Positions 22,580 through 32,526 of a stretch of 64,000 bases of DNA are shown in pieces (position 1 is the stretch's first letter; each line of letters opens with the position of its first letter). The position numbers were made by a program, and so were the translations under genes. The DNA is from Rhodothermales bacterium (lineage in GTDB: Bacteria; Bacteroidota; Rhodothermia; Rhodothermales; UBA10348), in NCBI GenBank assembly GCA_028284865.1, contig JANQQV010000006.1:62001-126000 (forward strand). The letters run 5' to 3'. The notes below the pieces were generated by a model. The model was given only the letters and a program-made list of their open reading frames with translations, was not told the DNA's origin and ran no database searches.

Positions 22580-25432
22580 GTGGCCGCTTCCTCCCGATCC
22601 AACGCAACCTCGTCTGAGCGCGAACGCACCATTGTGCTTCGCGGTGCGCGGCAGCACAACCTGAAGGGCGTGGATCTGGATCTGCCTCGAGGCCGGCTCA
22701 TCGTGTTCACCGGTCCTTCCGGGTCGGGCAAGTCATCGCTGGCGTTCGATACGATCTATGCCGAGGGGCAGCGTCGCTATGTGGAAAGTCTGAGCGCTTA
22801 TGCCCGTCAGTTCCTCGAGCGGATGGACAAACCCGACGTGGATTTGATATCGGGACTCGCTCCGGCCATCGCCATCGAGCAGAAAACGGTCTCCAAGAAT
22901 CCGCGCTCCACCGTGGCGACGCAGACCGAGATCTACGACCACCTGCGGCTGCTTTTCGCCCGTATCGGGACGACGTATTCGCCGATTTCAGGGAAGGAAG
23001 TCACCCGGGATTCTCCTCGGTCCGTGGCCCGTGCCATGATGAACGAATGGGAGGACGGCACCCGGTTCTATCTCTGTTTTCCATTCCCAAAGCATCGCAA
23101 GGCTCCGGTCGAGCAGGAAATCAAGGTGCTCAAGCAGCGCGGCTTCTTCCGCCTGGTTGCCCTGCCTACCGACAAACAGCGCGAGAAAGGGAAAACCGAG
23201 GAGGTAATCGACCTGAATGAGGTCGAGGCAGCCTCCATTCGCATCGCCAGGGAGCGTCTGTTGGTCCTGGTCGACCGACTGGCTGTTCGTTCGGGCGATG
23301 AAGCACTTGAATCACGCGTCGCTGACTCGGTTGAACAAGCCTTCGACGAAGGTGGCGGCTATGTCCATGCCGTGCTCGCTTCTGACGGCACGATGCGCAC
23401 CTTCTCCCGATTCTTCGAGGAGGATGGCATGCGATTCGAGGAGCCCTCGGCGCACCTGTTCTCGTTCAACTCGCCGCTGGGAGCCTGCCCGACCTGCCAG
23501 GGATTTGGCCGCACGGCTGGCATCGATCCGGACCTGGTTGTTCCTGATCCCGAGCTATCCATCCGGCAAGGCGCCATCGCCCCCTTCCGCGGCGATTCCT
23601 GGAGTCGGTACTTCCGCGACCTGATCCGGGTGGCGGCTGACGAGAAGATCAATATCGATATCCCGTTCAGTCAGCTGGATGAGCGATCGCTGGAGATCAT
23701 CTGGGAAGGAAAAGCGGACTATGCCGGGATTTACGGGCTTTTCCGCTACCTGGAGAAGAAGAACTACAAGATGCACTATCGCATCTTCCACGCACGATTC
23801 CGTGGGTACTCGACCTGCTCGGAGTGTCATGGCTCGCGCCTCCGCAAAGAAGCCTCTTACGTGAGGATCGCTGACCAGACCATCGGCGATATCGGCCAGA
23901 TGACCACGGCCGATGCCCGGGCATTCTTCGATGATCTCGAACTGGACGAACACAAGGCAGAGATCGCGGGGCGGTTGATCGAAGAGATCCGCAAGCGCCT
24001 ACGCTACCTGGTTGATGTCGGGCTGGACTACTTGACGCTTGATCGATTGAGCCAGACCCTCTCCGGTGGAGAAAGCCAGCGTATCCACCTGGCCACGTCG
24101 CTTGGTTCTTCGCTGGTGGGAAGCATGTATGTCCTCGACGAGCCCTCCATTGGACTCCACCCCCGCGATACGGGACGCCTGATCGGTATCCTCGAGCACC
24201 TTCGTGATATCGGCAACACGGTCATGGTCGTTGAGCACGAAGAGGCCATGATGCGCGCTGCGGACCACATCGTGGACATGGGCCCGGGTGCCGGACGCAA
24301 CGGTGGTGAAGTGGTGAGTCAGGGACCGCTTGGGACCTTGCTCAAAGATCCGCGATCGCTGACGGGCGCCTATCTCTCGAGCCGCAAGGAGATTCCAGTG
24401 CCCAAGACCCGCCGCAAGGTGGATGAGGACCTCAGCATTCGAATTGAAGGTGCGCGCCAGCACAATTTGAAAAACCTGGACGTGTCGTTCCCGCTGGGCG
24501 TGTTTGCCTGCATTACCGGAGTAAGCGGCTCGGGCAAGTCTACCCTGGTCCAGGACACGCTCTTCCAAGGATTGGCCAAACTCAAGGGATCCCATTCGGG
24601 CGATGCCAAAGTGGGCCGCCATACCGCCATCAGGGGTCATCGGCTGGTCGACGCGGTTGAGCTAGTGGACCAGTCCCCCATCGGGCGCTCCCCACGCTCC
24701 AACCCCGCTACCTATGTCAAGGCTTTCGACATCATCCGGAAGCTCTTCGCCGAAACGTATCAGGCTCGCATCCGCGGCTTGAAGCCAGGTTATTTCTCCT
24801 TCAACGTCCCCGGAGGACGCTGCGAGACCTGCCAGGGTGAGGGCGTTGTGACCATTGAAATGCAGTTCCTGGCCGATCTGTACCTGGAGTGCGAGGCCTG
24901 CAAGGGCAAGCGCTACAAGCAGGATGTGCTGGAAATCCACTATCAGGGCAAGAGCATCGCCGACGTGCTCGACATGACGATCGATGACGCGCTGGACTTC
25001 TTTGCCAGTGAAAAGGCGCTGCTCCGCAAGCTTCAGGTCCTGCAGGACATCGGGCTCGGCTACCTCAGCCTGGGACAACCCTCGAACACCCTATCCGGTG
25101 GTGAAGCGCAGCGCATCAAACTGGCCGCTCACCTGAGCAAGACCACCCGCGAGCGAACGCTCTACATTTTCGATGAGCCCACAACGGGCCTTCATTTTGA
25201 CGATATCCGCAAGCTCCTGGGCGCGTTTGATGCCCTGGTCGAGAATGGCCATTCGGTACTCGTCGTCGAGCACAATCTGGATGTGATCAAAGCAGCGGAC
25301 TGGGTGATGGATCTCGGACCTGAGGGAGGGGTGCGCGGCGGATTCGTAGTCGCCGAGGGCACGCCCGAGGATGTGGCGAAGGTCAAAGAGAGCCACACGG
25401 GGCGATACCTGAAGGAGCTGCTCAAAGGCTGA
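22580..25432 (+). CDS. uvrA: Excinuclease ABC subunit A
   Basis: Two Walker A (GPSGSGKSSL, GVSGSGKSTL), two LSGGE signatures, zinc-finger CxxC motifs. Confidence 0.96.
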   Translation: MAASSRSNATSSERERTIVLRGARQHNLKGVDLDLPRGRLIVFTGPSGSGKSSLAFDTIYAEGQRRYVESLSAYARQFLERMDKPDVDLISGLAPAIAIEQKTVSKNPRSTVATQTEIYDHLRLLFARIGTTYSPISGKEVTRDSPRSVARAMMNEWEDGTRFYLCFPFPKHRKAPVEQEIKVLKQRGFFRLVALPTDKQREKGKTEEVIDLNEVEAASIRIARERLLVLVDRLAVRSGDEALESRVADSVEQAFDEGGGYVHAVLASDGTMRTFSRFFEEDGMRFEEPSAHLFSFNSPLGACPTCQGFGRTAGIDPDLVVPDPELSIRQGAIAPFRGDSWSRYFRDLIRVAADEKINIDIPFSQLDERSLEIIWEGKADYAGIYGLFRYLEKKNYKMHYRIFHARFRGYSTCSECHGSRLRKEASYVRIADQTIGDIGQMTTADARAFFDDLELDEHKAEIAGRLIEEIRKRLRYLVDVGLDYLTLDRLSQTLSGGESQRIHLATSLGSSLVGSMYVLDEPSIGLHPRDTGRLIGILEHLRDIGNTVMVVEHEEAMMRAADHIVDMGPGAGRNGGEVVSQGPLGTLLKDPRSLTGAYLSSRKEIPVPKTRRKVDEDLSIRIEGARQHNLKNLDVSFPLGVFACITGVSGSGKSTLVQDTLFQGLAKLKGSHSGDAKVGRHTAIRGHRLVDAVELVDQSPIGRSPRSNPATYVKAFDIIRKLFAETYQARIRGLKPGYFSFNVPGGRCETCQGEGVVTIEMQFLADLYLECEACKGKRYKQDVLEIHYQGKSIADVLDMTIDDALDFFASEKALLRKLQVLQDIGLGYLSLGQPSNTLSGGEAQRIKLAAHLSKTTRERTLYIFDEPTTGLHFDDIRKLLGAFDALVENGHSVLVVEHNLDVIKAADWVMDLGPEGGVRGGFVVAEGTPEDVAKVKESHTGRYLKELLKG

Positions 25433-25436
25433 CCGA

Positions 25437-26282
25437 TCAGCGAGCGGGAAGCAACAGGATGTTGTCGAAGTCGGCGATGGCGACCGTGTTGGTGTTATCC
25501 GAGTCCGCCCAGAGACGCAACCGCAGCGGGCGCTTCGGCGCGTCTTCGCCAAACACCTTGCGATAGTCTTCCACGACATCGCGTTCCACGCGCTGCCACG
25601 ATCCCGAACCGTCCAGCGCACTGGCCGCGACGATGACCTTCAGCTTGCCGTACGTCACCACGGTTTCCACCGGAAGCGAGGCGCTGTAGACGTACTTGAT
25701 GATCTTAGGGCGCTTGATCAGGACGCCATCGATGGAGAACACGATATAGACGCCCGCTCCAGAGTCATTGAGTTTTTCCTGATCCTCTCTCGAGCCCTCG
25801 GGCAACCGTACTGCGCGCCAGTCCCAGGCCAGGACGGGATGTGAGCTGGTATCCCAGTTGAAGTCCGTGCCGTTATCCATGTTGATGTGGACGGCTTCGC
25901 CATCGGCAAAGGCCCGCGTGAATCCATTTCCGCGCTCGCGACGCACATCGAAGCGCTCGCGATCGTCAAAGAAGGACTCCGTCAGTGGGACGAGACGACC
26001 ATCCCGTTGCGCGCGCCACTTGGTTGGAAGTGCGCCCTCCTCGTAGGACTCGAAGTCGTCGATGACGATACGGGAATTGGCCATCGTGTGCCCGTCCTCA
26101 GCCGTCTTCCGTTCCTCGATGGACACCCGTTCCTCTATCGACACATTTGAGACCGGCGTCTGCGCTGCGACATTCAACGGCAGCAGCAACCCGGCAACGA
26201 TCCAGACTGCGATGACGACAAGGAAGCTGCCGGCACCGCTGGAAAGTGGCTTTGGGGTAATATGTCGAACTGAAGAAGGCAT
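25437..26282 (-). CDS. DUF3047-type secreted protein
   Basis: Signal-like N-terminus; IDDFESYEEGALPTKWRAQRDG and LRLWADSDNTNTVAIADFDNILLLPAR resemble DUF3047. Confidence 0.65.
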   Translation of the reverse strand: MPSSVRHITPKPLSSGAGSFLVVIAVWIVAGLLLPLNVAAQTPVSNVSIEERVSIEERKTAEDGHTMANSRIVIDDFESYEEGALPTKWRAQRDGRLVPLTESFFDDRERFDVRRERGNGFTRAFADGEAVHINMDNGTDFNWDTSSHPVLAWDWRAVRLPEGSREDQEKLNDSGAGVYIVFSIDGVLIKRPKIIKYVYSASLPVETVVTYGKLKVIVAASALDGSGSWQRVERDVVEDYRKVFGEDAPKRPLRLRLWADSDNTNTVAIADFDNILLLPAR

Positions 26283-26561
26283 ATTTCTGTAGCCGATTCC
26301 AGTCGCTCAAAAGCAACAGATCGGACTCTTGAGTGCCGAGACGACCGAAATCGTAACGAGTCCTTGTTATCGGCCTTTTCCGTCGAACCCATGAATTGGC
26401 CACTCGAATTCAAGCCGCATTGACGGCCATCAGCACGACATTGCCTACCTTTGCGGGCACGATGGGTTCTTCGCGTCTCGGCGAAACGAACCCTCACAGG
26501 CTTCCAAGCCTGTCTGATTCTGACTCGTATCGCACTCTCGCTACACCCGCTTTCCGTCCAA

Positions 26562-27341
26562 ATGTCCTCGCAACCCCTTGTCAGCTGCGTCATGGTCACG
26601 GCAGATCGACACACGTTGTGTCGGCGGGCCATCCGCTCCTACCTGGAGCAGGACTGGACCAATCGCGAGCTGGTGATCTTGGATAACGGCAACGAACCCA
26701 TGGAGTCGTTGTTGGCCGATGTCCCCTACGGACAAGTGGTATATCGTCACGTAGCGAACGACCCGGACACCACGATCGGGGCCCTGCGCAATCAGTCTCT
26801 CGACATGGTAAACGGCGACTTCGTCGTCCCGCAATGGGATGACGATGACTGGTCAGCGCCTGATCGGTTGACCCGCCAGATGGCGGCCCTCGAGGCCAAC
26901 GACGCCGATGCAGTCACGCTCTATGCCACGCTGATGCACGTGGATGGAGAGCCTTGGTTTGACCATCCGTTTTATGGCCTGCTCAAAGGCGGTGTGCCCC
27001 CGACGATCCTGCACAAGCGCGATGATGAGATACGCTTTCCCGCGCTGCGTCGCACGTCCGACACGACGTTCAAGCATGCCTGGATGGAGCGCTCCTATCA
27101 CATCATGCCCATGGCCGACGCACACCTGCACCTGCGCTACTTCCATGGCGAAAACTTGTGGGAGCAGGAGCATTTCATCCGTCGCATGCGCAATACGCCC
27201 AAGGACTTCATTGCTTACGGCTGGCATCGCTACGTCCGTCGCAATGTGCTCGGGCACCCACGATTCCGGATTTCGAAAGAGGCCCGCGAAGCCTTCGAGA
27301 CCTACCTGACACACTCGCGCGAATGCGGCATTTTTGACTGA
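26562..27341 (+). CDS. Glycosyltransferase family 2 (GT-A)
   Basis: VSCVMVTADRHTLCRRAIRSYLEQDW, VVPQWDDDDWSAPDRL. Confidence 0.8.
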   Translation: MSSQPLVSCVMVTADRHTLCRRAIRSYLEQDWTNRELVILDNGNEPMESLLADVPYGQVVYRHVANDPDTTIGALRNQSLDMVNGDFVVPQWDDDDWSAPDRLTRQMAALEANDADAVTLYATLMHVDGEPWFDHPFYGLLKGGVPPTILHKRDDEIRFPALRRTSDTTFKHAWMERSYHIMPMADAHLHLRYFHGENLWEQEHFIRRMRNTPKDFIAYGWHRYVRRNVLGHPRFRISKEAREAFETYLTHSRECGIFD

Positions 27342-27380
27342 GCCGTGTGGACCTTTGAGTGAGCCGTCTGGACCGGGAGG

Positions 27381-28292
27381 TCAGAGCCTGCCGGTTGACT
27401 CGGGGAAGAATCGGTCGATGAAGGCGGCCCACGGCAGGCCCAGCAGCAGGATCTCGTAGACCGACAGGGCGAACAGGATATCCATGGTCACCCAGATGCC
27501 CATGTGCAGCGCCATCACCCCCCACATCACGATGTAGCGGGGCTTGCGGAACCAAACCAACCAGGCAAACGCCTCGGTAAGCAGGCCGAAGGCCAGAAAA
27601 GCGGTCGCAATCCACCAGTGATCCACCGCCAGTTGCTGCACAAAATTGAGCTCCACCGTCCCGGAGCGTGCGATTTCATCGACAGCCTTCTCGTTGACCC
27701 ACATCCAGAGATGGCGGCCATCGGGCCAGGTCAGACCCCTTGCCACCAGCTTCGAAATCGCTGCTGACGTGTAGCCGAGGCCAATGAAGAAGTAAGAGAA
27801 ACCGATGGCGAATCGGCCTCCTGCGGTGCGGTCGCGAAAGACGAGCTCAGCCAGCGCAAATCCCATCAAACCCATGCCTACTAGATTGGAGCTGTGCGGG
27901 ATTTCTCCCAACACGAAGCGAGCCGCGTATTGCAGCATCAGAAGCAACGTGGCAATCATGTAGGCCCAGCGACCGAAAGGGACCCATCGATCGATTCGCA
28001 GGAACCCGAGGATCACCAGCGCGGTGATTGCCCAGGCGTTCCAGATCGGCAGCTGGTTGCCGTGCATGAAAGAGATGTCGATGTAGCGCGCGAAGCCCAG
28101 CTCCAGAACGATGTCCGAGATCCGGAGCGTGTATTCGCCCCAGTACCAGGCCAGCCAGATACTCCCTGCACCGATGAACGCCTCGAACACGCGCCGGAAA
28201 ATGCGCTGACCGCGCGAATCCGGCCGATCAAATCCGAACAGATTCTCCCACAGATTGCCGAAGAACGGCTGCTTCTTTTCCAGTGTTGTCAT
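27381..28292 (-). CDS. HTTM-like (vitamin K-dependent gamma-carboxylase-related) polytopic membrane protein
   Basis: Polytopic; ALHMGIWVTMDI and tryptophan-rich periplasmic loops resemble HTTM proteins; paired with a small membrane-anchored protein. Confidence 0.55.
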   Translation of the reverse strand: MTTLEKKQPFFGNLWENLFGFDRPDSRGQRIFRRVFEAFIGAGSIWLAWYWGEYTLRISDIVLELGFARYIDISFMHGNQLPIWNAWAITALVILGFLRIDRWVPFGRWAYMIATLLLMLQYAARFVLGEIPHSSNLVGMGLMGFALAELVFRDRTAGGRFAIGFSYFFIGLGYTSAAISKLVARGLTWPDGRHLWMWVNEKAVDEIARSGTVELNFVQQLAVDHWWIATAFLAFGLLTEAFAWLVWFRKPRYIVMWGVMALHMGIWVTMDILFALSVYEILLLGLPWAAFIDRFFPESTGRL

Positions 28293-28783
28293 GGGCGCAA
28301 CTCCGGATTGAGATGGTCAAGGCTGACCTCAAGGTCCGTTCCAACCAGCACGTAAGGCGTGGCCATGATGGCGACCGAGTCTTCCTCGGTTAGACGCGCA
28401 CGGACCCGATAGACCATCAAGCGCAAAGGCTCGCGCGGGGGCTCAGCCAGCAGCATGAGCGAAAGGGCATCAATGCGATCCTCATCCCAGACTTCCGTCT
28501 TCGAGACGAAGTTGGCCAGGTCGATCGGATCGACACCACCAGAGCGGACGCCATAGGGCAGTCCAGGCAGCTCGTCCAACGGATAGGCGTCCCAGGACAG
28601 CGTATCTCCGGGCGGGACCTCACGCACCAACGAGCGCGACCAGTCATTGCCCGCCTGGGAGAACATGGGGTAGATCGAGAATGGCCAGAACTCGCCCAGG
28701 TTGACGGCGACCGTGAGCGCGTACACAAGCAGAACACTCAAAAGAGTCGTTCGCGCTTTATTCGAATGGGGTTTACCGCTCAT
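28289..28783 (-). CDS. Membrane-anchored partner protein of the HTTM-like gene
   Basis: Start at MSGKPHS; one TM followed by FWPFSIYPMFS and a soluble domain; overlaps the start of 27381..28292. Confidence 0.55.
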   Translation of the reverse strand: MSGKPHSNKARTTLLSVLLVYALTVAVNLGEFWPFSIYPMFSQAGNDWSRSLVREVPPGDTLSWDAYPLDELPGLPYGVRSGGVDPIDLANFVSKTEVWDEDRIDALSLMLLAEPPREPLRLMVYRVRARLTEEDSVAIMATPYVLVGTDLEVSLDHLNPELRP

Positions 28784-28965
28784 TGGCTTCCAGAATCGTA
28801 AATTCCGGGGTTTTGGGCGATTCTCGGTCCCTCGACAGGTGACAGTCATCTCGAGAGGGACGCCGGCATCTCATGAGAGACGCTGGCGCGTGCAAGGTAC
28901 AGCGCCGGGTGTTGTGAAGACCACCCCGCTCGCCTCCTGCCTGCGAAGGCACTGCAAATTTCTTT

Positions 28966-30018
28966 TTGAGCCGACTGCAACACATTCGTGCCCGCATTGA
29001 GGAGCTGACGTCCACGCGGACAGCAAAGCAGGCTCTCAAGATCCTGCGCCTGGTGATCGGGCTCGGGATCATCGGCTACCTGCTCTTTTCGCTCTCCTCA
29101 ATCGGCTGGGGCAACCTGCTCAGGGAGATGCCTCGAACCCCCTGGTTCTACCTGATCATCGTGATCATGTACTTCCTGCTGCCGGTGTTCGAAACGATCG
29201 TCTATCGCTTCTTCCTGCCGGCGCGACGGTCAGCCTTGCTCAGCGTCTTCATTCGCAAGAAGGTCCTGAACATGGACCTGATGGGCTATTCGGGTGAAGT
29301 GTTCTTCCTGTTCTGGGCGAAGGAAAAGCTGAACATCGCGCGCAGCGCCATGCTGCGGATCATGATCGACATGGGCATCACTTCGTCCATGGGTGGCTTC
29401 ACCGCGAGCGGATTGTTGCTGGGCTTCCTGTTGTTTTTCGACGTGTTGCCGCTCGATCAGCTGGTCGGTGATACGGATCGGACGTTGATCCTGGGCGCGC
29501 TGTTGATTGCAGGGGTCGTGGCGCTGGCCGGATATCAATTCCGGCACACGATTTTCAAGCTCCCCGGTCGCACCATCGTTGCGCTTTATGGAGCCCATGT
29601 CGGGCGATTCATGGTCATCTACGTGCTGCAGATCCTGCAGTGGTGGGTGGTGCTTCCTGATGTGTCGTTTGTGGTCTGGGGCACCATGCTGGCCATCTGG
29701 ACGGTCACGAACCGGCTTCCATTCCTGATGACCCGCGACCTTGTGGCCATCGCGCTGATCCTGGAGTTGCCACCCGGATTGCTCGGAGGCGTTGAGACAG
29801 CCATCGCTTCCATGCTGCTCACGCGCGTTGCCGCAGATCGCATCCTCGGATTCGGTCTTTTTGTGCCCCTGAGCCTGTTTTCCGGATCGGAAAGCGCGCG
29901 CGTTGACGGCCTCCCGGATGCCCTCCAATCCGATGACGACGCGGCTGGCGGCAGCGCCGAGCGGGCACCTGGTTCTCCATCCACGGGAGCCCCATCCACG
30001 GAGGCGGCACATGGCTGA
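28966..30018 (+). CDS. Polytopic membrane protein, lysylphosphatidylglycerol synthase TM/UPF0104-like
   Basis: Multi-TM, overall architecture of flippase/synthase TM proteins; stop overlaps the downstream GT start. Confidence 0.5.
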   Translation: MSRLQHIRARIEELTSTRTAKQALKILRLVIGLGIIGYLLFSLSSIGWGNLLREMPRTPWFYLIIVIMYFLLPVFETIVYRFFLPARRSALLSVFIRKKVLNMDLMGYSGEVFFLFWAKEKLNIARSAMLRIMIDMGITSSMGGFTASGLLLGFLLFFDVLPLDQLVGDTDRTLILGALLIAGVVALAGYQFRHTIFKLPGRTIVALYGAHVGRFMVIYVLQILQWWVVLPDVSFVVWGTMLAIWTVTNRLPFLMTRDLVAIALILELPPGLLGGVETAIASMLLTRVAADRILGFGLFVPLSLFSGSESARVDGLPDALQSDDDAAGGSAERAPGSPSTGAPSTEAAHG

Positions 30019-31219
30019 GAACCATTCCATCTCTGGCTCCGATGCTACCGGAAGCGAGGCTCGCTCCGAGGCCATCGAAACCCGGCCTGAAAAGCGCATC
30101 GCGCTCTTCACGGGGGCTTACAACCATGTTGTTGATGGCGTGGCGCTAACCCTGAATCGCCTGGTGTCCTATCTGGAAGCCGATGGGGTCCCGGTGATGG
30201 TCTTTGCCCCGACCGTTGAAGAGCCTGCCATCGATCATGCAGGCACGCTCAAATCGATCCCGTCCGTTCCCATGAGAGGACGACCCGAGTATCGGATCTC
30301 ATTGGGATTCAAGCCCAGTGCCATCCGGGCCCTGAGTCGGTTCGAGCCGACCATCATCCACATTGCCACACCTGACGTACTGGGGCTGCAAGCGCTGATG
30401 TACGCACGATGGAAGGGTATTCCTGTTGTGGCTTCTTATCACACTCACTTCAGCTCGTATCTCGAGTACTACAACATGGCGCGCCTCGAGCCGCTTATGT
30501 GGTCCTATCTGAGGTGGTTCTACGGCAAGGGTGAGCACCTATACGTGCCGACCCGTTCGATGGCCGGCGTGTTGGCCGAACATCGTATCACGGAGGGCGT
30601 CGAGCTCTGGCCACGTGGCGTGGATATTGAGCTCTTCCACCCGGATAGCCGGTCGATGGAATGGCGCCGGACGCTGGGATTCGGGGATGACGATGTCGTC
30701 GTCACTTTCGTCTCGCGTCTGGTTGTCGAAAAGGGTCTCGATGTTTTTGCCGAGGTCGTTCACGACCTGCAGGAAGCCGGCGAGCCCGTTCGGTGCCTCG
30801 TTGTCGGCGAAGGTCCGGCTCGTGACATGCTCGCTGAAGCGGTTCCGAGAGCGGTTTTCCTGGGCCATCAAGAAGGCGATGACCTCTCCCGGGCGTATGC
30901 CAGCTCGGACATCTTCCTCTTCCCTTCCGAGACCGAAACGTTTGGCAACGTGACGCTGGAGGCCATGGCATCGGGCGTTCCCACCGTTTGCGCCGATGCC
31001 ACTGGTAGCTCATCCCTCGTTCTTCATGACCAAACTGGCTATCTCGTGCCGGGGCGCGATGTGGAAGCCTTCAAAGAGCGCGTGATGACGCTGGTCCATG
31101 ACCGCGCGCTGCGACAGAAGATGGGGGCGGCCGCTCGCGCTGAAGCGGAAACGTACAGCTGGCGACTGATCCTGGGTCGCATCAACGCGTACTATGATTC
31201 GATTCTGAAGGCTAGCTGA
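30011..31219 (+). CDS. Glycosyltransferase family 4
   Basis: FTGAYNHVVDGVALTLNRLVSYL, VSRLVVEKGLDVFAE, FPSETETFGNVTLEAMASGVPTV. Confidence 0.85.
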   Translation: MAENHSISGSDATGSEARSEAIETRPEKRIALFTGAYNHVVDGVALTLNRLVSYLEADGVPVMVFAPTVEEPAIDHAGTLKSIPSVPMRGRPEYRISLGFKPSAIRALSRFEPTIIHIATPDVLGLQALMYARWKGIPVVASYHTHFSSYLEYYNMARLEPLMWSYLRWFYGKGEHLYVPTRSMAGVLAEHRITEGVELWPRGVDIELFHPDSRSMEWRRTLGFGDDDVVVTFVSRLVVEKGLDVFAEVVHDLQEAGEPVRCLVVGEGPARDMLAEAVPRAVFLGHQEGDDLSRAYASSDIFLFPSETETFGNVTLEAMASGVPTVCADATGSSSLVLHDQTGYLVPGRDVEAFKERVMTLVHDRALRQKMGAAARAEAETYSWRLILGRINAYYDSILKAS

Positions 31220-31236
31220 CCCCTCAACGCCAACCG

Positions 31237-32466
31237 GTGCTGTCCTTGCGTCTCCTTTTTGTCACGCACTCCTTTTCTCCGCCTGATCGCCCGCTCTCCA
31301 ATGTGGGGGGCATGCAACGAGTGGCGATGGAGTTGCATGCGGCGATCGAGCGACGGGAAGGACACCAAGCCAGCGGTGATCGCGGAGTGCAAGATGATCG
31401 CGACGCCATGCAGGATGATCGCGACGCCATGCAGGATGATCCCAACGCAGGCGCCGATTGCGTGACTTACGACGCCATCAAGCTCGTGGCCAGCTGGAAA
31501 TGGATCCACTGGATCGTGGGGCCCTTCCTGATCCGGACCTGGTGGCGACTGCGTGGTATGATCCAGCGCGAAGAAGTCGATGTCATCCTGTTTTCGAGCA
31601 TGGTGACCGCCAATCTGGCCGTCCTGCTGCGTCCATTGATGGACGAGCACGGCGTTAAGGCAGCGGCCATCGTCCACGGCCAGGATGTGACCAAGCCCGT
31701 TGCGGCCTATCAACGCTGGGTGCCGCGCGTGTTCGACGCCCTGGATCTGGTAATGCCCGTCAGCGGGCCCACGGGCGAAGCGTGTCAGTCGCGCGGGCTC
31801 CCGCAGGAGAAAATCCGCGTTGTCAACAACGGTGTTCAGCTGGATCGCTTCCCGGCCTTCGAGTTGCGGGCGGGAGCCCGCGCGCCGCATCCTTTTCGGT
31901 CGTCATTGAGCGAAGGCGACCTGCTGATTTGCTCAGTCGGCCGCCAGGTCAAGCGCAAAGGCTTTGCCTGGTTCATCGACAACGTGGTGCCCAAGCTGCC
32001 CGAGCACGTGCATTATTGGCTGGGCGGCGATGGACCCGAAGGCGACGCCATCCAGGAAGCCATCGACCGGAACGGCCTGGGCCACCGCGTTCGCCTACTC
32101 GGTCGCCTCGGCGACTCGGAACTGACCGACATCTACCAGAGCGCGGACCTGTTCATCATGCCCAACATACCGGTGCCCGGCGACATGGAGGGATTCGGCA
32201 TCGTGATGCTCGAGGCCGCCATCAATGGCCTTCCATCCATCGCCGCGCGACTGGAGGGAATCAAAGAGGTCATCACCGACGATCAGAACGGCTTTTTCGT
32301 CGAGTCCGGTGACGTTGAAGGGTATGTGCGCCGCATCACCTCGTTGGACTCAGACCGCGATCATCTACAGGCGCTTTCGTTGCGCTCACGCGAGCACGTG
32401 GCGAACACGTTTGGCTGGGATGCCGTGGCAGGCAACTACCTGCGTTACCTGAAAGAGCTGGTCTAG
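31237..32466 (+). CDS. Glycosyltransferase family 4
   Basis: LLFVTHSFSPPDRPLSNVGGMQRVAMEL, VGRQVKRKGFAWFI, PGDMEGFGIVMLEAAINGLPSIA. Confidence 0.83.
   Translation: MLSLRLLFVTHSFSPPDRPLSNVGGMQRVAMELHAAIERREGHQASGDRGVQDDRDAMQDDRDAMQDDPNAGADCVTYDAIKLVASWKWIHWIVGPFLIRTWWRLRGMIQREEVDVILFSSMVTANLAVLLRPLMDEHGVKAAAIVHGQDVTKPVAAYQRWVPRVFDALDLVMPVSGPTGEACQSRGLPQEKIRVVNNGVQLDRFPAFELRAGARAPHPFRSSLSEGDLLICSVGRQVKRKGFAWFIDNVVPKLPEHVHYWLGGDGPEGDAIQEAIDRNGLGHRVRLLGRLGDSELTDIYQSADLFIMPNIPVPGDMEGFGIVMLEAAINGLPSIAARLEGIKEVITDDQNGFFVESGDVEGYVRRITSLDSDRDHLQALSLRSREHVANTFGWDAVAGNYLRYLKELV
31390..31452 (+). repeat. Three tandem 21-bp units inside a GT4 gene
   Basis: caagatgatcgcgacgccatg / caggatgatcgcgacgccatg / caggatgatcccaacgcaggc encoding QDDRDAM-QDDRDAM-QDDPNAG. 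Confidence 0.9.
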
Positions 32467-32526
32467 CGCACTTTTGGCGCACAGTTCTGGCGCCTGGATC
32501 CGGCACTTCGGCCCAGCCCGGCCAGA

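Noticed and set aside
28848-28887. Imperfect 20-bp direct repeat atctcgagagggacgccggc / atctcatgagagacgctggc
   Set aside because: Only about 15/20 identical, two copies, no associated feature; could be chance
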